Shown here piece by piece: positions 14,678 to 25,921 of a stretch of DNA of 64,000 bases. Under the pieces are notes generated by a model. That model was not told the origin of the DNA and made no database searches. It saw only the letters and a list, made by a program, of their open reading frames with translations. Every line of letters starts with the position of its first letter. The first letter of the stretch is position 1. Made by a program: the position numbers and the translations under genes. This DNA comes from Schoenoplectus triqueter (Eukaryota; Streptophyta; Magnoliopsida; Poales; Cyperaceae): positions 310,001 through 374,000 of the forward strand of contig CAXKVV010002167.1 in assembly GCA_964058805.1 (NCBI GenBank), written 5' to 3'.

Positions 14678-16203
14678 TGTTTACCCCTAAAAAAAATCAA
14701 GGAATAGTGCAAAGAAAATCTGAAGAATCGGGTCAGGCCCGAGAGGCCCAGTATTCCCAAAAAACCCAAGAAGACCCATTAAACCCGACAGAGATCCAAA
14801 AGCCCAGATCAAACCCGAAGACCTAAGAATTGGAAATAAAATTGAAAGAAATTAGAAATCCTCAAAAAAAAAGATTAATTGCCAAAGCTCGAGAAACTCA
14901 AATCGAAAACCTCGTCAAAGTCAAAAACTTCAAAACTCAAATTTTATGAGAAAATTGAGTTCTTTATAAGATTATGAGAATTTTCATATGTTATTTGATA
15001 TTTTTGGAGTTGCAAAAGTCAGGCAAATCTAAAATCATCAATTAGCACGGTTAATTACATTAATTGAGTATTAAAATATTAATTAGTGCTTAATCGGAGG
15101 GTAAAATAATAGACAAAAATTATCATAAATTGAGCATGATTTATGGGATTTTTGTGCCAATTTTGATGAATTTTTGGACGAAGGAACTTTCAAAATAAAT
15201 TCGAAAGTGATAAAACTTCAGAATTTTGCTATGAATTGAAAGCTGGAGCCATTTAATGCATAAGCCGAAAAATCAGGGCCCACCTGTCACTAGAATAAGG
15301 CTATAGCTCATGGCATATATCATCCATTCAAAGGAAGAAAGAATAAATGAAGGCATGAACTTGTTTCATGTGATCCAATCCTTGTTATCACCATGGTTCA
15401 TATGAACCAAGTGCGCAAAAAAAAAAAACTCTCACCCCACTTACTCCTCTCCTCTTTCTGCCAGCAATACCAAACAAAAAAATCAAACCCGATGGTCTTT
15501 CTATCCCCCTTTCTCCTCTTCGACAACCAAAAGCGACCGCCAAATTCGGCCATAATCAGAGCATCAAACCTGATCAGGATCTAATTTCCGGCAAATCTCA
15601 CCTCCCTTAACCGAATTCTAAGACCAATTTCAGTGAAAAACCGAGTAGATTGAGAGTGCTCCGAAACCCTAAAACTATAACAAGACACAAAGGCTAAAGA
15701 AAGGAAGACGAAGGCCGTGCGGCGACCATGTTAGGAGCCGAGGCAGAGCCAAGAACAATGATACCAGCAAGTCGGCCTTAGGCCTTGGGGACCGAGGACA
15801 TGTCAGAGAGAGAAGGGCCGGCATAAGCAAGGCCTGGAACGACCCAAGATGTGAAGCCCAAAGGGAGGCCCGATGCATCCTCAGACCCAGCAAGCCAAGC
15901 TTAGTAAAGCCGGCCATGCCAGTGAAGCCCGCACCAGCAAACTTCACGCCAGGTGAACTCGTACCAGTAAGCACCTGCCTCAAGTATTCTTTTTTTTTTT
16001 GGGCAGTGATTATCTAGGCGCTGGCATGTATGAGATGGATGTATTTGATTGGGTAATTGAGTGAGAAAGGGGATATGATAGGACAGTCCTTGCCAACTCA
16101 GCTAAAGTCACGCCTCAGCAAAAGCCTAAATTAAAACTCTAACCCTAAGGCTAAAACAGTAAAATTCAAAACACAAAACCCTAATATAAACCCTAATTTC
16201 TGC
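14678..16203 (+). other. U3 region of the solo LTR, no gene
   Basis: This non-coding stretch begins with a pyrrole-free A-rich start and holds the GGGCCCACCTGTCA motif near 15277, which also occurs in the other Tat LTR (near 51003). Three CCCTAA telobox-like motifs lie between 16144 and 16200, just upstream of the TATA box; such motifs are common in plant promoters. A 102-codon minus-strand ORF at 15675-15983 shows no recognisable domain and is not called. Confidence 0.6.
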
Positions 16204-16211
16204 TATATAAG
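16204..16211 (+). promoter_or_regulatory. TATA box of the solo LTR
   Basis: TATATAAG lies in a TGCTATATAAGAGCACC context and is preceded by telobox-like CCCTAA motifs. It is the best plus-strand core promoter in this LTR and marks the probable U3/R boundary. Its activity is not shown by the sequence. Confidence 0.6.
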
Positions 16212-16476
16212 AGCACCCTTGGCCTCAGTCTCACCCCCAGCAAAAAATATTGAACCCCCCCAGATACAAGCAATCCGGCCGGCCAATTAAAAAAGAGAAC
16301 TTAGCCCCCAACAATCAGCACAAAAAACCCTAACTCCCTCACACACAGCCCCCATTCCAATAGAGCAACCCTTTAGCCATCGACCAAAAACAAAAAAAAT
16401 CTAGATTAGCCTAGGTAGTAATGCTTTCTTCTTATTTCTCTCAAATATCATGTAGTTGTAATGTTTCAATGAAATG

Positions 16477-16482
16477 AATAAA
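16477..16482 (+). terminator. Possible polyadenylation signal AATAAA
   Basis: AATAAA occurs about 270 bp downstream of the TATA box, in a T-rich context. That is a plausible position for the R-region polyadenylation signal. A second AATAAA lies near 17009 before a T tract, so the choice is uncertain. Confidence 0.35.
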
Positions 16483-17047
16483 GTCTAATTTTGAAGTTTT
16501 CTGTTAGCCTTTGTTTTTTTATCTTTATTGTCAATGAATAGTTTTTTTAGTAAGTTCTCTTGTATTTTTTTTCTTTTGTTGAAATCCGCAAACAAAATAA
16601 TTGTTTGTGAGAAATAATTAGTTTCAAGCCTTTAAGCTTGTAAATTTATCGATGAAGCCCTATATAATATGCGTTGTCAAGCACAGTTAAGCAAACAAAG
16701 GGCTGAGATAACTTTTATTGACTCATTATTTCTGCATAATAAATTAGTTGATTTTAATAGCATAAAAAGATAGATATATTTTCAGCATGTTTATTATTTT
16801 TGCATTGCCATTTAAAGTAAAGATATAGTGAGTTTAGTTTTTTTTTGTTGTTCTTTTCAAATAAAGGTAGTATGTAAGCATCAAAGAGTTATGTTACATT
16901 TAATTTCCTGCATAAAAACATCAAGAAGAAGCCAGTGAGTGAACTTGAGATGTACAAGCTCTGGTTCACTTACTGTCACTCCTATTTTCCTTATTTGTAT
17001 TCAATAAAAGTTTTTTTTTTATAACTTGAAACATTCCAATGATATTG

Positions 17048-17261
17048 CATGGGTGCCAGGATAATACACATCCAACCTCATGTAATTACATTGAGCTGTG
17101 TAGAGTTAGATAAAAAGAGTTTTCCTAAAAATATATATATATACAGAAAAACAAACTTCAATAAAGTCTTTATGTGATGTTTTATTTTAATTAAAAATAT
17201 TATACTCTAAACACTTTGTTTGTACCTCATGGGAGCGAAGATAATACAAATCTAACCCCAT
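17048..17261 (+). repeat. Two covarying hairpins, loop AATACA
   Basis: Two related inverted repeats at 17048-17082 and 17229-17261 share the loop start AATACA. The first pairs CATG with CATG outside and GGAT with ATCC inside. The second pairs ATGGG with CCCAT outside and AGAT with ATCT inside. The inner stem differs by a compensatory G-C to A-T change. They lie in the predicted transcribed leader, about 0.85-1.05 kb after the TATA box. Confidence 0.6.
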
Positions 17262-17555
17262 TCGGTTATTTCAAATTGTGATGAGTCAAATAAATATTTC
17301 AAAAAAAAAATAAAACTTAAATAATTTTCTAGGTTTAATTAAATTTCCTTTATACTTTCAAATTTCAAATAAACTTATATATATAAATATCTTCTATAAT
17401 AATTCACTGTCCACTTTATGATAATTTGCATCATCTGTTTGCATAGTCTGCATCTTATGTAGTCACTTGCATTCTTTTTGCATCTTTCTACTATTTTAAA
17501 TATAAAATATGTTAATCACTAAACTACATACATAAAAAAAATCTAAATAACTAAA

Positions 17556-17687
17556 CCTGGTGCCGGCTATACCAAGCCGTGTGTGTCAGGCTTAGAAAGT
17601 TTGGTGCCGGTTAATACACAACCGCGTGTGCCAAACTCAACCATCTGCAAGGTTGGTGCCGGTTAGTACAAAACCACGAGTGCCAAC
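17556..17687 (+). repeat. Three tandem covarying hairpins, GGTGCCGG type
   Basis: Three units lie at 17556-17590, 17599-17636 and 17652-17687. The outer stems are CCTG/CAGG, GTTTGG/CCAAAC and GTTGG/CCAAC. The inner stems are CGGCT/AGCCG, CGGTT/AACCG and CGGTT/AACCA (last pair broken). The connecting sequence TGC and the GTGTG side are largely kept. Changes in one arm are matched in the other, as expected if pairing is maintained. Confidence 0.7.
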
Positions 17688-18250
17688 TTCAAAACTTGCA
17701 ATTGGTTTAATTTGAGCTTGATCAACTCTCAAGAATTAATGGATTCATTTCTTGTAAATAGGAAGCTCTAAATGCATTCTGATTGAACCTGTGTTCAGCT
17801 CTAACTAACACAACACTAATTCAAAATGACTCAAATCAGAAGTGTGTTTAGGAGCTTTCCATACAGCACCAATGCAAGGTTGGTCACTAAGCAAATTCTG
17901 AAAGGAAATTAAGCTCAAATTAATCCAATTGGCAAAGCATAAAAGTTGGGATGAAAATGCACTAAATGGTACCAGTTATACTCACATTTTTTTTTGCTTC
18001 CAAGGGTTCAAACACAAAGAGGGTAAATAAACTGAGATCGAGCATGCATAAAGCATCTCCGTAAAGGCATCAGTAGAAAAGATGGTCAAACATGTATATT
18101 GAAATATGTAAATATGTGAGGGCTGATGAGCAAATTTGAGTTTTCTGACATCACCCTGCCACTAATCTTTTTGACAATTATGCACGTTTAGAACTTGAAT
18201 AATATTGCTCTTAACCCTTGAAATGTATAAACAGTGAACTGGGTGCCGCA

Positions 18251-18253
<3 letters not shown>

Positions 18254-18281
<28 letters not shown>
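18254..18281. repeat. (AT)n microsatellite
   Basis: An uninterrupted AT dinucleotide run inside the solo LTR. Confidence 0.95.
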
Positions 18282-18286
<5 letters not shown>

Positions 18287-18899
18287 ATTTAAAGATGTAA
18301 TTTTGTAAATAGATGGATAACATTTGTGTAATTTTGATTCAAATAACTTAAACTGCAAAGTATTACTGTATATTATTTCATGGACTGTATATGCATTTGT
18401 TTAAAGTTCGAACTGTATTATGGTCAACACTTGACAATACAATTTAATGCTATTGATAAGTTGATTTTGAAGTAATTTGAATATATGAATTATTGTGTAT
18501 TATGATGATTGGTATAGGTTGGTACTAGCTGACATCAGGTTTTGCATAAATTGTGATTTATATAAATGTCATATACAGACACATGTAGATTATATGATCT
18601 AGTTGATATTTAAAACTGCATACATATATTGTCTATGTTGACTCTATCAAACGTTGTAAAATAATCAAACACCAAAGTTTATATTCTTGCGGATCCAAGC
18701 CTCAAGTTCGATCTTTGAATGCAAAGAAGTGGGTAAAATGTAAATAGTAGATTGTAAAGAAAGAATTCAGCATCTACCTTGACCCAAGTTTAAGTTTAGA
18801 ATTGAAAGGAAAAGTTGTCCCAGCAGTAAAGGCAGATATAACTCACATCCATCTTGGCCTAATAATCAAATAAAATAAAGAGCCTGCGTCGAACGGTGG

Positions 18900-20040
18900 A
18901 AAGGAAAAGATGAAAGCCCAAATAAATAGAAGGTAGTGAAATACAATAATAAGAACAGAAAGTAATATTTTTATTCCAATAAAAATATGATAAACTAAAA
19001 AAAATCTCATATGTTCCCTACGAAACTAATATTTTCTCTAGCCGAGAACTTTTTTTGAAAATAAATAAATAAATAAAGTAAAATTCTTTGTAAATAATCA
19101 TGGCAAAAATAAATAAATTCTTTTCTCAAATGAAAAGTTCCATGTTATTTAGAAAATATATATAATAAAATAAATGAAACTAAAATAATGGGGCAAGATA
19201 CGTCAAATGTGTATAAGATAAGAAAAATAATATATATACATAAATAAAAATACTTCAACGAATTAAAAATAATAATAATAATACTTCTCCCTTTTAACAA
19301 AATAATAATGATGATGTTAAATAAAAATAAGTAAAACATTAAAGAGTAAATAAAAAATGAAATGAGAAAATATTTAAGCACACGTATAGATCTTAATTAT
19401 GAGAGATAATAAATAAATGTGTACAAATATAAATGAAATAAAAAATAAAATAAAACAGTAAAACCATTCATTAAATCAAACTTTCAAAATTAAACAAACT
19501 TCAAACAAAAATGAGAAAAGATTAATACATAAATGAAAGAGTATTAATATATAAAAAAATTAAAACAAAGATACAACTCCTATTCAATATGTTGAACTCT
19601 CAAAATTAAATAAACTTCAAATAAAAAAAATAAAAAAAATATATATAACTCTTATTCAATAATTCAAAATTTTAAAAGGAAATAAATTTCAAAACAAAGA
19701 TAAAATAAAATAAGTAAAGCTAAATATATAAATGAAAGAAAAATAAAATGCAAGGGAAATAAGAAGTCAAATAAAATAAAATATAATATAACTCTTTTAA
19801 CTCCCAAATTAAAAAAATTCAAAGAAAATAAAAATAAAAGAATAAATATAAATAAAATTAAATGCATAAAATAAAATAAAATAATTAAAAGAAACAAAAG
19901 TATTACCCTTTCACTAAATTAAATAAACTTCAAAATCTCAACATAAAAAATGAAATAGACAAATAAAATAAAATAAATAAGATAACAAAAAGAAATAAAA
20001 GATATCATCATTTTCATCAAATGAAATAAAAATTTAATCT
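18900..20040. other. A-rich low-complexity stretch of the solo LTR
   Basis: About 1.1 kb dominated by AAATA and AAATAAAAT runs on the plus strand. The short minus-strand ORFs here (19145-19381, 19664-19897) are Phe/Ile/Leu strings from AT-rich DNA. A comparable AT-rich stretch occupies the matching place in the other Tat LTR (about 46830-48060). No gene is seen. Confidence 0.85.
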
Positions 20041-20086
20041 TCAAAAGAAGTCAAACTTAACCCGAAAAAAAAATTAATTCTTTATC

Positions 20087-20560
20087 TTGAGTTGGTAAGG
20101 AGTCTTAACTCAATGTCTCATATCTTAAAAATCATTCAAGTCTCTATATGGATCATCGAGACTTTGAATGTCTAGATTTATGAATCGACAAAACGATTTA
20201 GATTCATAGTCTAGAATATCAGTAAAGACCAAGAAGGGGGCCAAATCCCGTCTTTCTGATACACCAGATCTTGATGTTGAGCGGGCAGAGCGCTTACGTT
20301 CACATCATGTATCTCGGAAGATTCACCTTGATCTTGATATTTGAGTTGGTAAGGAGCCTTAACTCAATATCTCGTATCTCGGGAACCATTCAGTATCTCT
20401 ATATGGATCATCGAGATATCTGAATGCCTAGGTCCATGAGCTGGCATAGCGCTTCATGTTCATGATCTAGAAGATCAGTTAAAGACGATTAAAATTTTCT
20501 CCGTCTTTCTGATAACCAGTCCTTGATGCTGAGCTGGCATAGCGCTTCAAGCTTCACATC
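20087..20560 (+). repeat. Hairpin array in solo LTR (paired duplicate units)
   Basis: Two rounds of related hairpins lie about 254 bp apart. TTGAGTT/AACTCAA occurs at 20087-20113 and again at 20341-20367. The next pair share the loop TATATGGATCAT. At 20133-20170 the stem is CATTCAA + GTCTC paired with GAGAC + TTGAATG. At 20387-20426 it is CATTCAG + ATCTC paired with GAGAT + CTGAATG. Two base pairs have changed on both arms. A further pair at 20272-20307 and 20525-20560 (TGATGT/ACATCA and GATG/CATC outer stems) shares GCAKAGCGCTT in the loop. Confidence 0.75.
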
Positions 20561-20584
20561 TTGCGTACTGATATTCACATGGTC

Positions 20585-20666
20585 TGAGCTGCCATTAATC
20601 GAGGCTCATGGTCTGAGTTGCCATTAATCGAGACTCACGGTCTGAACTGTCATTAATTGAGGTTCA
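20585..20666 (+). repeat. Three 29-bp-period hairpins with constant loop
   Basis: Units at 20585-20608, 20614-20637 and 20643-20666 are exactly 29 bp apart. The loop is TGCCATTAATCGAG in the first two, and nearly the same in the third. The stems are TGAGC/GCTCA, TGAGT/ACTCA and TGAAC/GTTCA. Each stem change is compensated on the other arm. This is the cleanest small example of covariation in the window. Confidence 0.85.
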
Positions 20667-20803
20667 CAAGGTGTATACTACCTTAAAAAGTTCCTATCTT
20701 CTCCGCCCTTTCTCACAGCAACCATTTAAAATTGCTTAACTATTCTACTTATTTTCTCTTTCTTAATCAGAGGTTCCTCGGGTTCAAAGCCCAGGGTAAT
20801 TAA

Positions 20804-20825
20804 CAATGGGGGCTTGCGCCCATTG
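20804..20825 (+). repeat. Palindromic box near the LTR end
   Basis: CAATGGG and CCCATTG flank the 8-base loop GGCTTGCG. The minus-strand LTR has the same loop with arms CGGTGGG and CCCACCG (plus-strand 45494-45515). Two adjacent base pairs have changed together between the two LTR subfamilies. It lies about 160-180 bp before the terminal CA in both. Confidence 0.8.
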
Positions 20826-20987
20826 GAATCTTAAAGACTCCACAATCTCTAAAACCTTTAAATGTGCATTCCAAATTCATATAAATATACCCAATGCACA
20901 CTTAGAGGGATCTCTGTGTCCTTCTTCCGCAATTCATCGCCCAGTTCCTTTTTCAGGGCGGTGAGAGGCGCGAAAAAGGGTCGCACA

Positions 20988-23900
20988 GCCGTAAACGAGT
21001 CCGGGCGCGCAAAATATGAAATCGGGACCCGTCGCCCGCGGTACCGCCGAAAACGTGTCCGGGCGCGCAAAACATGAAAACGGGACCCGACGACCTCGAC
21101 ACCGCCGAAAATGTGTCCGGGCGCTCAAACCTTGAAAACGGGACAGGACGCCCTCGGCACCGCCGAAAACGTGTCCGGGCGCGCAAAATAAGAAAACGGG
21201 ACCCGACGCGCACGGTACCGCCGAAAACGAGTCCGGGCGCGCAAAACATGAAAACGGGACCTGACGCCCTCGGCACCGCCGTAAACGAGTCCGGGCGCGC
21301 AAACCTTGAAAACGGGAAAGGACGCCTTCGGTACCGCCGAAAACGAGTCCGGGCGCGCAAAACATGAAAACGGGACCCGACGACCTCGGCATCGCCGTAA
21401 ACGAGTCCGGGCGGGCAAAACATGAAATCGGGACCTGTCGCCCGCGGTACCGCCGAAAACGTGTCCGGGCGCGCAAAACATGAAAACGGGACCCGACGAC
21501 CTCGACACCGCCGAAAATGTGTCCGGGCGCTCAAACCTTGAAAACGGGACAGGACGCCCTCGGCACCGCAGAAAACGTGTCCGGGCGCGCAAAATAAGAA
21601 AACGGGACCCGACGCGCACGGTACCGCCGAAAACGAGTCCGGGCGCGCAAAACATGTAAAAGGGACCCGACGCCCTCGGTACCGCCGAAAAAGAGAAATG
21701 ACACCCTCGGTACCGCCAAAAACGAGTCCGGGGGCGCAAAACTTGAAAATGGGACCCGACGACCTCGGCACCGCCGTGAACGAGTCCGGGTGCGCAAAAC
21801 ATGAAATCGGGACCCGTCGCCCACGGTACCGCCGAAAACGAGTCCGGGGGCGCAAAACATGAAAACGGGACCCGACGACCTCGGCAGCGCCCAAAACGTG
21901 TCCGGGCACGCAAAACTCGAAAACGGGACAGGAGGCCCTCGGTACCGCCGAAAACGAGTTCGGGCGAGCAAAACATGAAAACGGGACCCGACGCCCTCGG
22001 CACCGCCGTAAACGAGTACGAGCGCGCAAAACTTGAAAACGGGAAAAAACGCCTTCGGTACCGCCGAAAACGAGTCCGGGCGGGCAAAACATGAAAACAG
22101 GACCCGACGACCTCGGCACCGCCGAAAACGAGTCCGGGCGCGCAAAACATGAAAACGGGACCCCACGACCTCGGCAACTCCCAAAACGTGTCCGGGCGCT
22201 CAAAACTCGAATACGGGACAGGACGCCCTCGGTACCGCCCAAAACGAGTCCGGGCGAGCAAAACATGAAAACGGGACCGGACGCACTCGGCACCGCCGTA
22301 AACGAGTCCGGGCGCGCAAAACTTGAAAACGGGACCCGACGACGTCGGCAACTCCCAAAACATGTCCGGGCGCTCAAAACTCGAATACGGGACAGGACGC
22401 CCTCGGTACCGCCGAAAACGAGTCCGGTCGGCAAAACATGAAAACGGGACCCGATGCCCTCGGTACCGCCGAAAATGAGTCCGGGCGCGCAAATCATGAA
22501 AACGGGACCCGACGACCTCGGCACCGCCCAAAACGTGTCCGGGTGCGCAAAACTTGAAAACAGGACAGGACGCCCTCGGTACCGCCCAAAACGAGTCCGG
22601 GAGCGCAAAACAAGAAAACGGGACCCGACGCCCTCGGTACTGCCGAAAACGAGTTCGGGCGCGCAAAACGTGAAAACGAGACCCGACGACCTCGGCACCG
22701 CCGAAAACGTTTCCGGGCGCGAAAAACTTGAAAACGGGAAAGGACGCCCTCGGTAACGCCGAAAACGAGTCCGGGCGCGCAAAACATGAAAACGGGATCC
22801 GACGACCTCGGCACCGCCGAAAACGAGTCCGGGCGCGAAAAACATGTAAACGGGACCCGACGACCTCGGCAACGCCCAAAACGTGTCCGGGCGCGCAAAA
22901 CTCGAAAACGGGAATGAACGAGTCCGGGCGAGCAAAGCATCAAAACGGGACCTAACGCCCTCGGTACCGCCGAAAACGAGTCCGGGCGCGCAAAACATGA
23001 AAACGGGACCCGACGACCTCGGCACCGCCGTAAACGAGTCCGAGCGCGCAAAACATGAAATCGGGACCCGTCGCCCACGGTACCGTCGAAAATGAGTCCG
23101 GGCGTGCAAAACATGAAAACGGGACCCGATGACCTCGGCACCGCCGAAAACGTGTCCGTGCGCGAAAAACTTGAAAACGGGAATGAACGCCCTCGGTACT
23201 GCCGAAAACGAGTCCGGGCGGGCAAAACATGAAAATGGGACCCGACGACCTCGGCACCGCCGAAAATGAGTCCGGGCGCGCAATACATGAAAACGGGACC
23301 CGACGACCTCGGCAACTCCCAAAACGTGTCCGGGTGCGCAAAACTCGAAAACCGGAAAGGACGCCCTCGGTACCACCAAAAACGAGTTCGGTCGGCAAAA
23401 CATGAAAACGGGACCCCACGACCTCGGCACCGCCCAAAACGTGTCCGGGCGCGCAAAACTTGAAAACATGACGGGACGTCCTCGGTACCGCCCAAAACGA
23501 GTTCGGGAGCGCAAAACATGAAAACGGGACCCGACGCCCTCGGTACTGCCGAAAACGAGTCCGGGCGCGCAAAACGTGAAAACGGGACCCGACGACCTCG
23601 GCACCGACGAAAACGTTTCCGGGCGCGAAAAACTTGAAAACGGGAAAGGACGCCCTCGGTAACGCCGAAAACGAGTCCGGGCGCGCAAAACATGAAAACG
23701 GGACCCGACGACCTCGGCACCGCCGAAAACGAGTCCGGGCGCGAAAAACATGAAAACGGGACCCGACGACCTCGGCAACGCCCAAAACGTGTCTGGGCGC
23801 GCAAAACTCGAAAACGGGACAGGACGCCCTCGGTACCGCTGAAAACGAGTCTGGGCGAGCAAAGCATGAAAACGGGACCTAACGCCCTCGGTACCGCCGA

Positions 23901-25232
23901 AAATGAGTCCGGGCGCGCAAAACATGAAAACGGGACCCGACGACCTCGGCACCGCCGTAAACGAGTCCGGGCGCGCAAAACATGAAATCGGGACCCGTCG
24001 CCCACGGTACCGCCGAAAACGAGTCCGGGCGCGCAAAACATGAAAACGGGACCCGACGACCTCGGCAACTCCCAAAACGTGTCCGGGCGCGCAAAACTCG
24101 AAAACGGGACAGGACGCCCTCGGTACCGCTAAAAACGAGTCCGGGCGAGCAAAGCATGAAATCGGGACCTAACGCCCTCGGTACCGCCGAAAACGAGTCC
24201 GGGCGCGCAAGAAATGAAAACGGGACCTGACGACCACGGCACCGCCGTAAAGTAGTCCGAGTGCGCAAAACATGAAAACGGGATCCGACGACCTCGGCAC
24301 CGCCGAAAACGAGTCCGGGCGCGAAAAACATGAAAACGGGACCCGACGACCTCGGCACAGTCGAAAACGTGTCCGTGCGCGAAAAACTTGAAAACGGGAA
24401 TGAACGCCCACGGTACCGTCGAAAACGAGTCCGGGCGGGCAAAACATGAAAACGGGACCCGACGACCTCGGCACCGCCGAAAACGAGTCCGGGAGCGCAA
24501 AACATGAAAACGGGACCCGACGACCTCGGCACCGCCGAAAACGTTTCCGGGCGCGAAAAACTTGAAAACGGGAAAGGACGCCCTCGGTAACGCCGAAAAC
24601 GAGTCCGGGCGCGCAAAACATGAAAACGGGACCCGACGACCTCGGCACCGCCGAAAACGAGTCCGGGCGCGAAAAATATGAAAACGGGACCCGACGACCT
24701 CGGCAACGCCCAAAACGTGTTTAGGCGCGCAAAACTCGAAAACGGGACAGGACGCCCTCAGTACCGCTGAAAACGAGTCCGGGCGCGCAAAACATGAAAA
24801 CGGGACCCGACGACCTCGACAACTCCCAAAACGTGTCAGGGCGCGCAAAACTCGAAAACGGGAAAGGACGCCCTCGGTACTGCCCAAAACGAGTCCGGGA
24901 GCGCAAAACATGAAAACGGGACCCGACGACCTCGGCACCGCCGAAAACGAGTCCGGGCGCGCAAAACATGAAAACGGGACCCGACGACCTCGGCAACTCC
25001 CAAAACGTGTCAGGGCGCGCAAAACTCGAAAACGGGAAAGGACGACCTCGGCACCGCCGAAAATGAGTCCGGGCGCGCAAAACGTGAAAACGGGACCCGA
25101 CGACCTCGGCACCGCCGAAAACGTGTCCGTGCGCGAAAAACTTGAAAACGGGAATGAACGCCCTCGGTACCGCCAAAAACGAGTCCGGGCGAGCAAAACA
25201 TGAAAACGGGACCCGACGACCTCGGCACCGTC
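20988..25232 (+). repeat. 58-bp satellite, block 2 (includes right TSD GCCGT at 20988)
   Basis: The same satellite continues in the same orientation and phase after the solo LTR. The first five bases GCCGT are the duplicated target site. Units with CAACTCCCAAAACGTG and with GGAATGAACGCC are common here and form local subfamilies. The block stops in ...GGCACCGTC where the CRM LTR starts. Minus-strand ORFs of up to about 1040 codons (20953-24075) are satellite artefacts. Confidence 0.97.
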
Positions 25233-25895
25233 TGATGGCGATCAAGTCATGGCAGGTTTACATATAAACAATCATGATCAAGGAAGCAAGTTATGGACCA
25301 GTTCTCAGCTTGAAGAACCAGGCCCAAGTCATATTTACAATTAATTTACGAAACAGCAGCTCTCTGGACAGATTCGTACTGGGCCAGTATTTTGGGCATA
25401 ACTCTCTCATAAAGGCTCGGATTTGGGTGATTTAAATTTCTGTGATCAGATAATGAAATGGACTATCTTTTTTATGTTTTGAGTTTCTCCAGATTCCAGA
25501 GTCTTCTTGGTCAAAACCTCGTGTCCAGTGAGCGTGGTTACTGAGGAGCCAGCCAGCAATTAGTTTCTTGGAACTTGTCTTTTGAGTCTTTCTATGTTTT
25601 AATTATATTTGGGAATTAGCAGTAGTAGTTAATGTTGTTTTTATTGTGTTTTGATATTTGCAAAAATAGTTAAGGAGTTATTAATTAGTAGGAAGTTTCT
25701 AGAGTTGAGTTGTATGGCTATATAAAGCCTAATTTCTGAATGTAAACTCACTTGTTGAATTATTATGAAAAAGTTTATCTTGAGTTGAGTTTATCTCCTC
25801 TTTTATCCTGCTGTGAGTTGAGAGTATCCTCCAGTTGTGATTTTATAGTTGAACGTGTGCGTGTCCTTGGACGATTCATAGCTCGAACGCTATCA
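25233..25895 (+). repeat. CRM LTR 1 (663 bp)
   Basis: It runs from TGATGGCG to GCTATCA. It differs from the other copies at the CGTGTCCAGTG site, where the other three read CGTGTCAAGTG. The TATA box TATATAAA is at 25719-25726. Confidence 0.95.
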
Positions 25896-25897
25896 GT

Positions 25898-25909
25898 TGG
25901 TATCAGAGC
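25898..25909 (+). other. Primer-binding site, initiator tRNA-Met
   Basis: TGGTATCAGAGC follows LTR 1 after a GT dinucleotide. It is complementary to the 3' end of plant initiator tRNA-Met, the usual primer of this superfamily. The same site follows LTR 2 (26974-26985) and LTR 3 (31082-31093). Confidence 0.9.
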
Positions 25910-25921
25910 AGCAGGCGAAGG

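Larger units (their letters stand above)
14678..20987 (+). mobile_element. Solo LTR of a Tat-like Ty3/gypsy element
   Basis: The element starts TGTTTACCCC, ends TCGCACA, and is flanked by GCCGT on both sides, the signature of a solo LTR left by LTR-LTR recombination. It is 6310 bp, within the size seen for large Tat/Ogre-type LTRs. Both ends match the minus-strand LTR at 45318-52541 (start TGTTTACCC, end GGGTCGCACA). The last ~250 bp also match, including a GGGTAATTAAC box, a palindrome and the stretch around GTGTCCTTCTTCCGC. A TATA box lies about 1.5 kb in, so U3 is about 1.5 kb and R plus U5 about 4.8 kb. No coding sequence is visible. The middle differs strongly from the other LTR, so the two represent different subfamilies. 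Confidence 0.88.

Noticed and set aside
15675..15983. 102-codon minus-strand ORF in the solo LTR as an antisense gene like the PMD exon 1
   Set aside because: No resemblance to the basic first exon at 50266, no phase-1 donor in a fitting place, no recognised domain.
16144..16200. Interstitial telomere repeats (CCCTAA motifs)
   Set aside because: Only three spaced motifs just before a TATA box; better read as telobox-type promoter motifs.
20087..20666. CRISPR-like array of repeats and spacers
   Set aside because: Units are imperfect, of differing length, in a eukaryotic LTR, and explained by hairpin structure; no cas genes.
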